5,492 bases of DNA from Geminicoccus sp035556675 (GCF_035556675.1 NZ_DATMFZ010000058.1:1-5492); one strand, 5' to 3'; positions 1 to 5,492 are shown, counted from the first letter of the stretch. Notes: a model not told the origin generated them from the letters alone. A program made the numbers and translations.

Positions 1-1265
1 TAGCGTCCGTCGATCCCCACCTGGATCACCGCGTCGCCGTCATCCGGTCGCGGCGGCATGGCCGCGACGTGGGCGCGCACGAAGCCGTAGCCGCCCAGGG
101 CCACGTCATGCCCGTCGACCCGCCCGGCGAGGCCGGCGCCACTCTCCTCGGCGACCGATTGCGGTTCGGCGAGAGCGAGCCCGCGCGCCCGGGCCGCCTC
201 GGCCAGGGTCGTCGCCAGCACATGGGTCGAGGCCTGGTCGAGCGAGGCGGCGAGCCGCAGGATCTCGCCGGGATCGAAGCCCGGTGCGGCCTCGATCCCG
301 GCGATTTCGGCCTCCCCCAGGGTCAGGGTGCCGGTCTTGTCCAGGACGGCGATGCGCGCCCGGCCCAGCGCCTCCAGCGCCTTGCCGCCCTTGACCAGCA
401 CGCCCAGCCGGGCGGCGCGCGAGATGCCGGAGATGATCGCGACCGGCACGGCCAGGATCAGCGGGCAGGGTGTCGCCACCACCAGCACGGCCAGCGCCCG
501 GATCGGGTCGCCGCTCCACAGCCAGGCGGCGAGCGCCAGCGCCACGGTGAGCGCGAGGAAGCCCATGGCCCAGCGGTCGGCCAGCCGGGCCGCCGGGGCG
601 CGCGCCCGGTGCGCCGCCTCCACCAGCCGCACGATCCCGGCATAGGCGCTCGCGCTGGCCGGGCGGAGCACCAGCAGGTCGAAGGGGGCACCCACCGAGA
701 CGGTGCCGCTCAGCACCTCGCTGCCCTGGTCCATCTGCCGGGGCAGCGGTTCGCCGGTGAGCGCGGAGGTGTCGATCATGGCGCTGCCATGCTGGACCCG
801 GCCGTCCACCGGCAGCACCTCGCCCTGCCGGATCAGGATGCGGTCGCCGGGGAGGAGCGTGTCGATGTCGACCTCGGCCAGCCCGTCCCGGCCATAGCGC
901 ATGGCGGTGCGCGCCACCCGCCCCAGCAGGGCGGTGAGGTCGCGCTGGGCGCGCCGCTCGGCCACCTGCTCCAGCAGCTCGCCGCCGGCATACATCAGGG
1001 CCACGACATTGCCGGCCAGGGTCTCGCCGAACAGGAGGGCTGTCCCCATGGCCAGCGCAGCCACCACGTCCAGGCCGACATCGCCCCGGCGCAGCGTGAC
1101 CACGATCTGCCAGAGCAGGGCCAGCAGCACCGGCAGGGTGCCGGCGGTCCAGGCGAGCGGCGCCAGCCCGGTCCAGCCGGCGAGCCAGGCCACGCCGCCA
1201 CCTGCCAGCCCAGCCAGCGCCACCAGCACCAGCCCGGCATCGGCCAGGCCCACCGGGAACCGCAT
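1..1265 (-). CDS. Heavy-metal-translocating P1B-type ATPase, TPC-motif type (C-terminus cut by window edge)
   Basis: An inner-membrane pump that couples ATP hydrolysis to transition-metal transport. The 421 visible residues show the P1B order. Hydrophobic segments lie near 8-31, 36-58 and 66-100; an actuator domain follows with TGEP at 170-173; a membrane pair lies at about 232-250 and 256-282, the second carrying TPCP (265-268); then DKTGT with phosphorylated Asp309. The hinge (GDGxND) and last two helices lie outside the window. No N-terminal HMA or CxxC domain is present. The N-domain is atypical: the usual S-x-H-P-L is STHVL (346-350), the upstream Glu is Asp343, GxGxxG is kept (376-381), and the conserved Gly-Asn appears as Gly-Gly (391-392). 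The ATG at 1265 is the only usable start: an in-frame TAA lies just upstream, and GGAAGG sits 6 bases before it. TPC is the motif assigned to the P1B-5 group (Ni/Fe/Co-linked), but the metal cannot be read from sequence. The nearby Mn genes make Mn or Fe export possible. Confidence 0.93.
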   Translation of the reverse strand, partial: MRFPVGLADAGLVLVALAGLAGGGVAWLAGWTGLAPLAWTAGTLPVLLALLWQIVVTLRRGDVGLDVVAALAMGTALLFGETLAGNVVALMYAGGELLEQVAERRAQRDLTALLGRVARTAMRYGRDGLAEVDIDTLLPGDRILIRQGEVLPVDGRVQHGSAMIDTSALTGEPLPRQMDQGSEVLSGTVSVGAPFDLLVLRPASASAYAGIVRLVEAAHRARAPAARLADRWAMGFLALTVALALAAWLWSGDPIRALAVLVVATPCPLILAVPVAIISGISRAARLGVLVKGGKALEALGRARIAVLDKTGTLTLGEAEIAGIEAAPGFDPGEILRLAASLDQASTHVLATTLAEAARARGLALAEPQSVAEESGAGLAGRVDGHDVALGGYGFVRAHVAAMPPRPDDGDAVIQVGIDGR

Positions 1266-1345
1266 CCCCTGCCTTCCCCATCCCTCACAGAGCCGAAGGG
1301 ATTAGGCTACTTTCTAGAACAATTCCATTCGTGAGCTGCCGGCGT

Positions 1346-1693
1346 TCAGCTTTTCAGCGGGTCATGGCCCCAGTTCATCAGGGAGTAGCGCCAGCGCGAA
1401 TGGGCGGCATCCTCCTTCGGCCCGCCCTGGGCCAGGTGGCGATGGACGTAGCCCGTCACCTTGCGCATGTGCGCGTAGTCGTCGTCGGTCAGCTCGCTCT
1501 TCTTCTTGCGCCTGATCTCGACGATCCGGCGCCCCGACTGGTGGCCGACCGCCTCGGTCTCGCCTTCGTGCGTCCAGCCCACCTGCCGGCTTTCCTCGGT
1601 GGCGAGGAACTTCTCGAGCTCGGCCGGCGTCATGTTCACCGCCTCGTCGAACGCCTGCCAGATCGCTGCATGGTCGTCGCTGTCCCGGCTCAA
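1346..1693 (-). CDS. DUF3140 family small protein
   Basis: A soluble, charged protein of 115 residues with no signal peptide or membrane segment; function unknown. I recognise the DUF3140 pattern: a W-x-x-F-x-x-A-V-N-M-T start, 'ELEKFLATEES' (about 25-35), 'VGWTHEGE', 'SGRRIVEI' followed by a lysine run (about 53-65), 'LTDDDYAHMRKV', 'GYVHRHLAQ', and the C-terminal 'RWRYSLMNWGHDP'. The TTG at 1693 is preferred because GGAGG (1701-1705) lies exactly 7 bases upstream and the protein then begins where the family homology begins. In-frame ATGs at 1735 and 1732 would add a Gly/Arg-rich tail lacking family character. It is divergent from a DUF2945 gene 87 bp away and lies 80 bp upstream of the P-type ATPase on the same strand, so co-transcription with the ATPase is possible. 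The family assignment is from memory of the motif pattern. Confidence 0.86.
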   Translation of the reverse strand: MSRDSDDHAAIWQAFDEAVNMTPAELEKFLATEESRQVGWTHEGETEAVGHQSGRRIVEIRRKKKSELTDDDYAHMRKVTGYVHRHLAQGGPKEDAAHSRWRYSLMNWGHDPLKS

Positions 1694-1700
1694 GGCCCTT

Positions 1701-1705
1701 CCTCC
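1701..1705 (-). promoter_or_regulatory. Shine-Dalgarno site deciding the TTG start of the DUF3140 gene
   Basis: GGAGG on the minus strand is followed by a 7-base spacer and TTG at 1693. This is near-ideal spacing. The upstream ATG pair at 1735/1732 has no comparable purine-rich site. Confidence 0.6.
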
Positions 1706-1780
1706 GCCTGCCCGCTGCGGAACGGGTGCCATCATGGTGCGTTCCCGAGGGTGGCGACGAGACGGCGAGGGAGCAGGCGG

Positions 1781-2002
1781 ATGGCGGCGGAAAAGGATCT
1801 GCACGGGGGCGACCGGGTGAGCTGGGAGTCGTCGGGCGGGCACAGCACCGGCAAGGTCGTCCGCAAGCAGACCAGCCCGACCAGGATCAAGGGCCATCAG
1901 GTCGCCGCGTCGAAGGACCATCCCGAGTTCATCGTCGAGAGCAACAAGTCGGGCAAGCGGGCGGCGCACCGGCCGGAAGCACTGAAGAAGCTGGATGGCT
2001 GA
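1781..2002 (+). CDS. DUF2945 family protein (hypervirulence-associated TUDOR-like domain)
   Basis: A 73-residue basic, soluble protein without signal peptide. It has the DUF2945/HVA1 TUDOR layout: a short N-terminus, 'GDRVSWESSGGHSTGKVVRK' (about 10-29), 'IKGHQVAASKDHPEFIVES' (about 36-54), then 'SGKRAAHRPEALKKL' near the end. This is a small barrel-like domain reminiscent of Tudor/KOW folds; its molecular role is unknown. The ATG at 1781 is chosen because GGGAG (1769-1773) lies 7 bases before it and the family homology begins shortly after. The same frame stays open far upstream, but that part overlaps the DUF3140 gene antisense and has no family features. It is divergent from DUF3140. I recall these two families occurring as neighbours in other genomes, so a shared role is plausible but unproven. 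Confidence 0.85.
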   Translation: MAAEKDLHGGDRVSWESSGGHSTGKVVRKQTSPTRIKGHQVAASKDHPEFIVESNKSGKRAAHRPEALKKLDG

Positions 2003-2088
2003 GCGGGGGCTGACACCGACTGGCGGATCGAGATCTGCCGTCGACAGCAACGCTGATCTGTCATCGCATCGCCGACTGCCTCATTCGC

Positions 2089-2158
2089 CATGGCCGGGCC
2101 TGACCCGGCCATCCAGAAATCCGCGCAAGACTGGATGGCCGGCTCAAGGCCGGCCATG
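2089..2158. repeat. Nested palindromic repeat (two hairpins inside a larger inverted repeat)
   Basis: Two 9-bp perfect stems with 5-base loops stand side by side: ATGGCCGGG/CCCGGCCAT (2090-2098 with 2104-2112) and ATGGCCGGC/GCCGGCCAT (2135-2143 with 2149-2157). The whole element is also a large inverted repeat: 2089-2116 pairs with 2131-2158 at 25 of 28 positions around a 14-base centre. Read in one frame it encodes the 'MAGPDPAIQ...MAGSRPAMT' type of string that I associate with interspersed repeats in alphaproteobacterial genomes. It lies in the gap between the DUF2945 gene and the porin. It resembles a REP/BIME-like intergenic element. It could also stop transcription coming from 2002, though neither stem is followed by a T-run. 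Confidence 0.8.
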
Positions 2159-2258
2159 ACGAGCTGGGACGAACAGCGCCTCATCTGCCCTGTTCCAACT
2201 TCGGTCTCCGTCCATCTTCACAGGCACCAGCCGCGGCAAGTCCAGCAAGGGGAGCATC

Positions 2259-3548
2259 ATGCGTTCGTCGGATAAGAATCCAGGGCCGGCAACCAGGTTC
2301 ACCCGGCCGGAGCCGCACCGCCAGGGCGGCGGCCGGCTGGCGGCCGGGCTGGTGGGCTGCCTCGCGCTGCTGGGCAGCGAAGCGGCCGGCGCCCAGGAGG
2401 AGGACGGGCTGACGCTCGATGGCGAGGGGATCACGCTGCGCTTCCTGGAAGGCCGCGCCGAGCTGAACCTGGGCGGCCGGCTCTATCTGGACCTGGGTGA
2501 CGGCAGCGTGAGCGACGACGACGCCTACGACATCTTCGACAAGAACGTGGATATCACCCAGGCGCGGCTCGAACTGTCCGGCAGCTATGACGGGTGGCTG
2601 AACGGCGCCTACCAGTATGACCTGGCCGACAACGAGGCGCCGCTGAAGGACGTGGCGCTGGCCGTGGCCTGGCAGCCGGTCGTGGTGACGGTCGGCAACG
2701 TCAAGGAGCCGTTCAGCCTGGAGGAGGTGACCAGCGACAACGACATAGAATTCATGAGCCGATCCGTGGCCAATGCCTTCGCGCCCGGGCGGAATGTCGG
2801 CCTGGCGATCGCGGCGGCGCAGGACGACTGGACCGCGGCCGCCGGCATCTATGGCGGCAACATCAACGAGAGCTTCGAGGATGGCGGCACCGGCATCACG
2901 GCGCGCGTCACCTATGCGCCGGTCCGGACCGAGCGGGACATCGTCCATCTGGGCGGCTCGGTCGGCTACCGCGACCTGGATTCCGGCGAGGCGTCGTTCT
3001 CGACCACCCCGGAATCCGACCTGTTCAACGCCTCCCTGGTCGACACCGGCACGCTGGACGATGCGCAGTCGCTGACCCGCTTCGGCCTGGAGGCCGCCTG
3101 GCAGCGCGGCCCGGTCCGGGTGCAGGGGGAGTATGTCTTCACCCAGGTCGAGCGCGACGGCGGCCAGGGCGACCCGGACTTCCAGGGCGGCTATGTGATG
3201 CTCGCCTGGGTCATCAACGGGCCCGGCCGTCCCTACGGCACGGAGCTGCCCAGCTATGGCGGGGAACTCGGCCGGTTCGAGGGCGTGGAGCTGGACGAGG
3301 CGCAGCGCGTCACAAGAGGCGGCTACGGGGTGTTCGAGCTGGCCGGGCGCCTGAGCGGGATCGACCTGGACGACAAGGACGTGGCCGGCGGTCGCCAGGG
3401 CGACCTGACGCTCGGCCTGAACTGGTATCCGGACGAGAACGTCCGGGTGATGGCCAACTATGTGCGCGCCGAGGTCGATGACGCGCCCGAGACGGGCGGC
3501 GACGAGCATGCCGACATCTTCCAGATGCGCCTGCAGGTCGCCTTCTGA
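2259..3548 (+). CDS. Outer-membrane porin, OprO/OprP (Porin_O_P) family
   Basis: A 429-residue beta-barrel channel predicted in the outer membrane. The N-terminus has a basic region, a hydrophobic stretch at about 27-39 and a likely signal peptidase I site after Ala-Gly-Ala (43-45), giving a mature chain of about 384 residues. Family hallmarks are 'GNVKEPFSLEEVTS' followed by 'MSRS' and 'FAPGRNVG' in the first half, 'YGVFELAGRLS' in the last third, then 'LGLNWYPDENVRVMANYVRAEVD', ending in Phe as barrel proteins do. ATG 2259 follows AAGGGGAG (2247-2254). Family members from Pseudomonas select phosphate or polyphosphate using Arg/Lys-rich pores. This one has roughly 69 Asp/Glu against 27 Arg/Lys, with only four Lys in the mature chain, so anion selectivity is doubtful. 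It ends 7 bp from the convergent mntR stop. A metal-uptake role is inferred from context and charge only. Confidence 0.9.
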   Translation: MRSSDKNPGPATRFTRPEPHRQGGGRLAAGLVGCLALLGSEAAGAQEEDGLTLDGEGITLRFLEGRAELNLGGRLYLDLGDGSVSDDDAYDIFDKNVDITQARLELSGSYDGWLNGAYQYDLADNEAPLKDVALAVAWQPVVVTVGNVKEPFSLEEVTSDNDIEFMSRSVANAFAPGRNVGLAIAAAQDDWTAAAGIYGGNINESFEDGGTGITARVTYAPVRTERDIVHLGGSVGYRDLDSGEASFSTTPESDLFNASLVDTGTLDDAQSLTRFGLEAAWQRGPVRVQGEYVFTQVERDGGQGDPDFQGGYVMLAWVINGPGRPYGTELPSYGGELGRFEGVELDEAQRVTRGGYGVFELAGRLSGIDLDDKDVAGGRQGDLTLGLNWYPDENVRVMANYVRAEVDDAPETGGDEHADIFQMRLQVAF

Positions 3549-3555
3549 GCCGGTG

Positions 3556-3990
3556 TCAGGAGCGGTCCAGGAAGCGGCGGAACACCGCCAGCGTCTCCTC
3601 GCTCACATGATGCTCGATGCCCTCGGCGTCCATCTCGGCCACGTCGGGGCTCACGCCCAGCGCCACCAGGAAGTCGCGCACCAGCAGGTGGCGAGCGCGG
3701 GCGTGGGCGGCCATCTCGTGGCCGGCCTCGGTCAGGAAGATGGCGCGATACGGCGCGCTGGTAACCAGCCCGTCGCGGATCAGGCGCTGGATGGTCCGGG
3801 CCACGGTCGGGGGTGCGACGCCGAACCGCTCGGCCAGGTCGGTGGCGCGCGCCTCGCCCTGGGTGGCGATCAGCTCCGCGATCATCTCGACATAGTCCTC
3901 GGCCATCTCCGACTGATGCGCCCGGCGCACCCGCGCGAACTGCTCGGCATGCCGTCCGATCCGCTCACGCTCGCCCTGCCCGCTACCCAT
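3556..3990 (-). CDS. mntR: MntR, manganese-responsive DtxR-family transcriptional regulator
   Basis: A cytoplasmic dimeric repressor that binds operator DNA when loaded with Mn(II) and typically represses Mn importers. With the ATG at 3990 it is 144 residues. An N-terminal helix 'AHQSEMAEDYVEMIAELI' precedes a winged helix-turn-helix (about 46-73, 'ATDLAERFGVAPPTVARTI') and wing ('PYRAIFLTEAG'). The dimerization helices end in 'DAEGIEHHVSEETL'. All six metal ligands known from Bacillus MntR align: Asp32, Glu35, His101, Glu123, Glu126, His127. No SH3-like C-terminal domain is present, as expected for MntR rather than DtxR/IdeR. The start is uncertain: an in-frame GTG at 4023 would add 11 residues. 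I prefer the ATG because a GGACGAG-like site sits 6 bases upstream, whereas the GTG has only weak signals. It is divergent from the sitA transporter gene, its probable target. Confidence 0.95.
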   Translation of the reverse strand: MGSGQGERERIGRHAEQFARVRRAHQSEMAEDYVEMIAELIATQGEARATDLAERFGVAPPTVARTIQRLIRDGLVTSAPYRAIFLTEAGHEMAAHARARHLLVRDFLVALGVSPDVAEMDAEGIEHHVSEETLAVFRRFLDRS

Positions 3991-4103
3991 CACTTGCTCG
4001 TCCAAGGCTGCCTGCAACTCCACTGCCCGTCGTCATCGTTCCCCGGAGAAAGCATGCGGCCCGCCGGGTGTCGACCGATGAGAGAAATCTGGCTCGGGCT
4101 CAT

Positions 4104-4125
4104 AAAGTTGCTACTGGACAAGTTT
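4104..4125. promoter_or_regulatory. Candidate MntR operator (imperfect inverted repeat)
   Basis: AAAGTTGC (4104-4111), a 6-base spacer, and ACAAGTTT (4118-4125) form an inverted repeat with 6 of 8 positions paired. This is an AT-richer patch in an otherwise GC-rich intergenic region between divergent mntR and sitA. It overlaps the -35 region of the proposed sitA promoter, a sensible place for a Mn-dependent repressor. Half-sites of known enterobacterial MntR boxes (AACATAGC) are only loosely similar, so the binding protein is inferred. Confidence 0.35.
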
Positions 4126-4137
4126 TTCACATATGAC
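4108..4137 (+). promoter_or_regulatory. Possible sigma-70 type promoter of the sitAB operon
   Basis: TTGCTA (4108-4113, 4 of 6 to consensus) and TATGAC (4132-4137, 4 of 6) are separated by 18 bases. Transcription would begin near 4144, leaving a leader of about 30 nt that contains the ribosome-binding site used by the start at 4175. The ATG at 4133 lies inside the proposed -10 box, which argues against it as a start codon. Prediction by eye only. Confidence 0.35.
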
Positions 4138-4163
4138 CATCTTTCTTGGCGTCGGCCAAGAAT

Positions 4164-4167
4164 GGAG
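4164..4167 (+). promoter_or_regulatory. Shine-Dalgarno site deciding the sitA start
   Basis: GGAG lies 7 bases before the ATG at 4175. The longer in-frame ATG at 4133 is preceded by a T-rich stretch with no purine-rich site and would put 14 extra residues before the signal peptide. Confidence 0.6.
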
Positions 4168-4174
4168 CGGATGG

Positions 4175-5086
4175 ATGGTGTGGTATCGGGACTGGCGATG
4201 GCTGCCCCTGGCGGTGCTGGGGCTGGCCCTGGTGCTGGCGACCTCCCCGGCGGCGGCGGACGAGCACCGTCGCCTCAAGGTGGTCACCACCTTCACCGTG
4301 ATCGCCGACCTGGTGCGCAACGTCGCCGGCGATGCGGCGGTGGTGGAATCGATCACCAAGCCCGGCGCCGAGATCCACAACTACCAGCCGACCCCGCGCG
4401 ACATCGTCCGGGCGCGCGACGCCGACCTGGTGGTCTGGAACGGGCTCAACCTCGAATTGTGGTTCGAGCGTTTCTTCGAGCGCCTGATGTATGTGCCGGC
4501 GGTCGTGGCGTCGGAGGGGGTCGAGCCCATGTCGATCGGCGAAGGGCCCTATGAGGGCAAGCCGAACCCGCATGCCTGGATGTCGCCCGCCAACGCACTG
4601 ATCTATGTGGAGAACATCAAGAACGCGCTCTCCAAGCATGACCCGGGCAATGCCGAGGTCTATGCGCGCAACGCGGCGGCCTATGCGGAGCGCATCAGGG
4701 CCGTGGATGCCGCGACCCGGTCGGCCCTGGCGCGCGTGCCGGAAGGGCGGCGCTGGCTGGTCACCAGCGAGGGGGCGTTCAGCTACCTGGCCCGCGACTA
4801 CGGGCTGAGGGAGCTCTATCTCTGGCCGATCAACGCGGATGCCCAGGGCACGCCGCAGCAGGTCCGCAAGGTCGTGGACCAGGTGCGCGAGCACAAGATC
4901 CCGGTCGTGTTCAGCGAGAGCACGGTGTCGGACAAGCCGGCGCGCCAGGTCGCGCAGGAAACCGGTGCCGCCTATGGCGGCGTCCTCTACGTCGACTCCT
5001 TAAGCGAGGCGGACGGGCCGGTGCCGACCTATCTGGACCTGCTGCGCGTCACCACCCAGACCATCGTCACGGGGTTCATCTCCTGA
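4175..5086 (+). CDS. sitA: Manganese/iron ABC transporter periplasmic substrate-binding protein (SitA/MntA type)
   Basis: A periplasmic cluster A-I (cluster 9) receptor that captures Mn(II) or Fe(II) and delivers it to an inner-membrane ABC permease. The 303 residues begin with a signal peptide: basic start, hydrophobic run at about 9-22, cleavage near Ala28 after 'SPAAA'. There is no lipobox Cys, so the protein is soluble, not a lipoprotein. The four expected metal ligands are visible: His68 in 'GAEIHNYQPTPRD', His133 in 'KPNPHAWMSP', Glu199 in 'TSEGAFSYLA', Asp274 in 'LYVDSLSEADGP'. 'LWPINADAQGTP' and 'VFSESTVSDKPARQVA' are typical of the SitA/YfeA/MntA branch. The His-rich loop of zinc-specific ZnuA is absent, so Mn or Fe is more likely than Zn. 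The TGA stop shares a base with the ATG of the ATPase gene, indicating translational coupling. The divergent mntR suggests Mn-dependent repression. Confidence 0.93.
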   Translation: MVWYRDWRWLPLAVLGLALVLATSPAAADEHRRLKVVTTFTVIADLVRNVAGDAAVVESITKPGAEIHNYQPTPRDIVRARDADLVVWNGLNLELWFERFFERLMYVPAVVASEGVEPMSIGEGPYEGKPNPHAWMSPANALIYVENIKNALSKHDPGNAEVYARNAAAYAERIRAVDAATRSALARVPEGRRWLVTSEGAFSYLARDYGLRELYLWPINADAQGTPQQVRKVVDQVREHKIPVVFSESTVSDKPARQVAQETGAAYGGVLYVDSLSEADGPVPTYLDLLRVTTQTIVTGFIS

Positions 5087-5492
5087 TGACCGCCCCTGGC
5101 ATCGAGGCGCCCGCCATCGCCGTCGAGGACGTCACCGTCACCTACCGCAACGGCTTCACCGCACTGCACGATGCCAGCTTCCAGGTGCCGGCAGGCTCGA
5201 TCTGCGCGCTGATCGGCGTCAACGGCAGCGGCAAGTCGACCCTGTTCAAGGCGATCATGGGCTTCGTGCCGCTGGCCCGCGGCAGCGTCCGCCTGTTCGG
5301 CGCGCCGGCCGGCCGGGCGCTCAAGGCCAACACGGTGGCCTACGTCCCCCAGGCCGAGGAGGTCGACTGGAACTTCCCGGTCCTGGTCGAGGACGTCGTC
5401 ACCATGGGCCGCTACGGCCATATGGGCTTCCTGCGGATCGCGTCGAAGGAGGACCGGCGCAAGGTGGATGAGGCGCTGGAGCGGGTCGGCAT
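5086..5492 (+). CDS. sitB: Manganese/iron ABC transporter ATP-binding protein (SitB/MntB type), 3' end beyond window
   Basis: The cytoplasmic ATPase subunit that powers metal import through the SitA-loaded permease. The first 135 codons are visible. Walker A is GVNGSGKST (44-52, Lys50), preceded by 'GSICALI'. The Q-loop is 'VAYVPQ' with Gln89, and the following 'EEVDWNFPV' and 'MGRYGHMGFLR' are typical of Mn/Fe-type ATPases. The ABC signature, Walker B and switch His lie past the right edge; the frame is intact to that edge. The ATG at 5086 overlaps the sitA stop by one base (TGATG), so it is probably translated by reinitiation or coupling. A membrane permease gene or pair (sitC/sitD type) is expected next. 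Confidence 0.93.
   Translation, partial: MTAPGIEAPAIAVEDVTVTYRNGFTALHDASFQVPAGSICALIGVNGSGKSTLFKAIMGFVPLARGSVRLFGAPAGRALKANTVAYVPQAEEVDWNFPVLVEDVVTMGRYGHMGFLRIASKEDRRKVDEALERVG

Noticed and set aside
69..1334. Long plus-strand reading frame (421 codons) and a 391-codon minus-strand frame across the ATPase region
   Set aside because: Both are out of frame with the ATPase and give low-complexity Ala/Gly/Arg/Gln-rich translations with no recognisable family. They are shadows of the GC-rich coding frame that contains DKTGT and TPCP.
1266..1345. Sigma-70 promoter directly upstream of the ATPase
   Set aside because: The best pair (TGGAAT and TAATCC on the minus strand, 17 bp apart) matches the consensus poorly, about 3 of 6 in each box, so I do not list it as a feature.
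2352..2363. Lipobox-like LVGC in the porin N-terminus (residues 31-34)
   Set aside because: Only a few hydrophobic residues precede the Cys, and a clear signal peptidase I site (AGA before QEED) follows. The barrel family is not lipidated.
2181..3509. 442-codon minus-strand frame antisense to the porin
   Set aside because: It lies opposite the porin, which has a signal peptide and family motifs. The antisense translation is Val/Ala/Asp/Arg-rich without domain features, as expected from GC-rich third positions.
4041..4132. Manganese riboswitch (yybP-ykoY type) in the sitA leader
   Set aside because: No conserved riboswitch core or terminator-like hairpin is seen. The predicted leader is only about 30 nt, too short for that class.
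4054..4554. Possible small leader gene starting at ATG 4054, with GGAG 5 bases upstream
   Set aside because: The start looks attractive, but the frame runs straight into sitA out of frame, with no stop before 4554 and low-complexity content. The start also lies upstream of the predicted sitA promoter.
4127..4894. 255-codon minus-strand frame antisense to sitA
   Set aside because: SitA has all four metal ligands and family motifs in the plus frame. The antisense frame resembles no family and is a codon-bias shadow.

Overview
The window is very GC-rich, with long open shadow frames behind every gene. It fits an alphaproteobacterial chromosome, probably of a Rhodospirillales-like lineage. That placement is inferred from three things: codon bias, the MntR/SitA-type protein sequences, and a 'ATGGCCGGG...CCCGGCCAT' double-hairpin repeat of a kind I associate with alphaproteobacterial genomes. 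No genus can be named from the sequence alone.

Layout. Positions 1-1265 (minus) hold the first 421 codons of a heavy-metal P-type ATPase that runs off the left edge. Upstream of it on the same strand is a small DUF3140 gene (1346-1693, best start TTG). This gene is divergent from a small DUF2945 / TUDOR-like gene (1781-2002, plus). The gap 2003-2258 carries a 70-bp nested palindromic repeat and the 5' region of an outer-membrane porin of the OprO/OprP family (2259-3548, plus). The porin converges, with only 7 bp between the stops, on mntR (3556-3990, minus), a DtxR/MntR-family Mn(II) sensor with all six expected metal ligands. The roughly 180-bp region between mntR and the next gene contains a plausible promoter overlapped by an imperfect palindrome, a candidate MntR operator. 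The plus strand then carries a SitA/MntA-type periplasmic metal-binding protein (4175-5086). It overlaps by one base the SitB/MntB ATPase gene (5086 to the right edge, truncated). The permease genes are presumably just beyond the window.

How it fits together. The right half is a manganese (possibly Mn/Fe) acquisition locus: sensor-repressor MntR, periplasmic receptor SitA, ATPase SitB. The adjacent porin belongs to a family usually called phosphate-selective. Here it is strikingly acidic (about 69 D/E against 27 K/R in the mature chain, only four lysines), which fits a cation pathway better than an anion one. The most interesting hypothesis is that this porin is the outer-membrane entry step for the same divalent metal. 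The left-hand ATPase has a TPC metal-site motif, no N-terminal metal-binding domain in the visible chain, and an N-domain signature that departs from the textbook one. Whether it belongs to the same metal regulon is uncertain; short motif resemblances upstream of it and of the porin are suggestive only.
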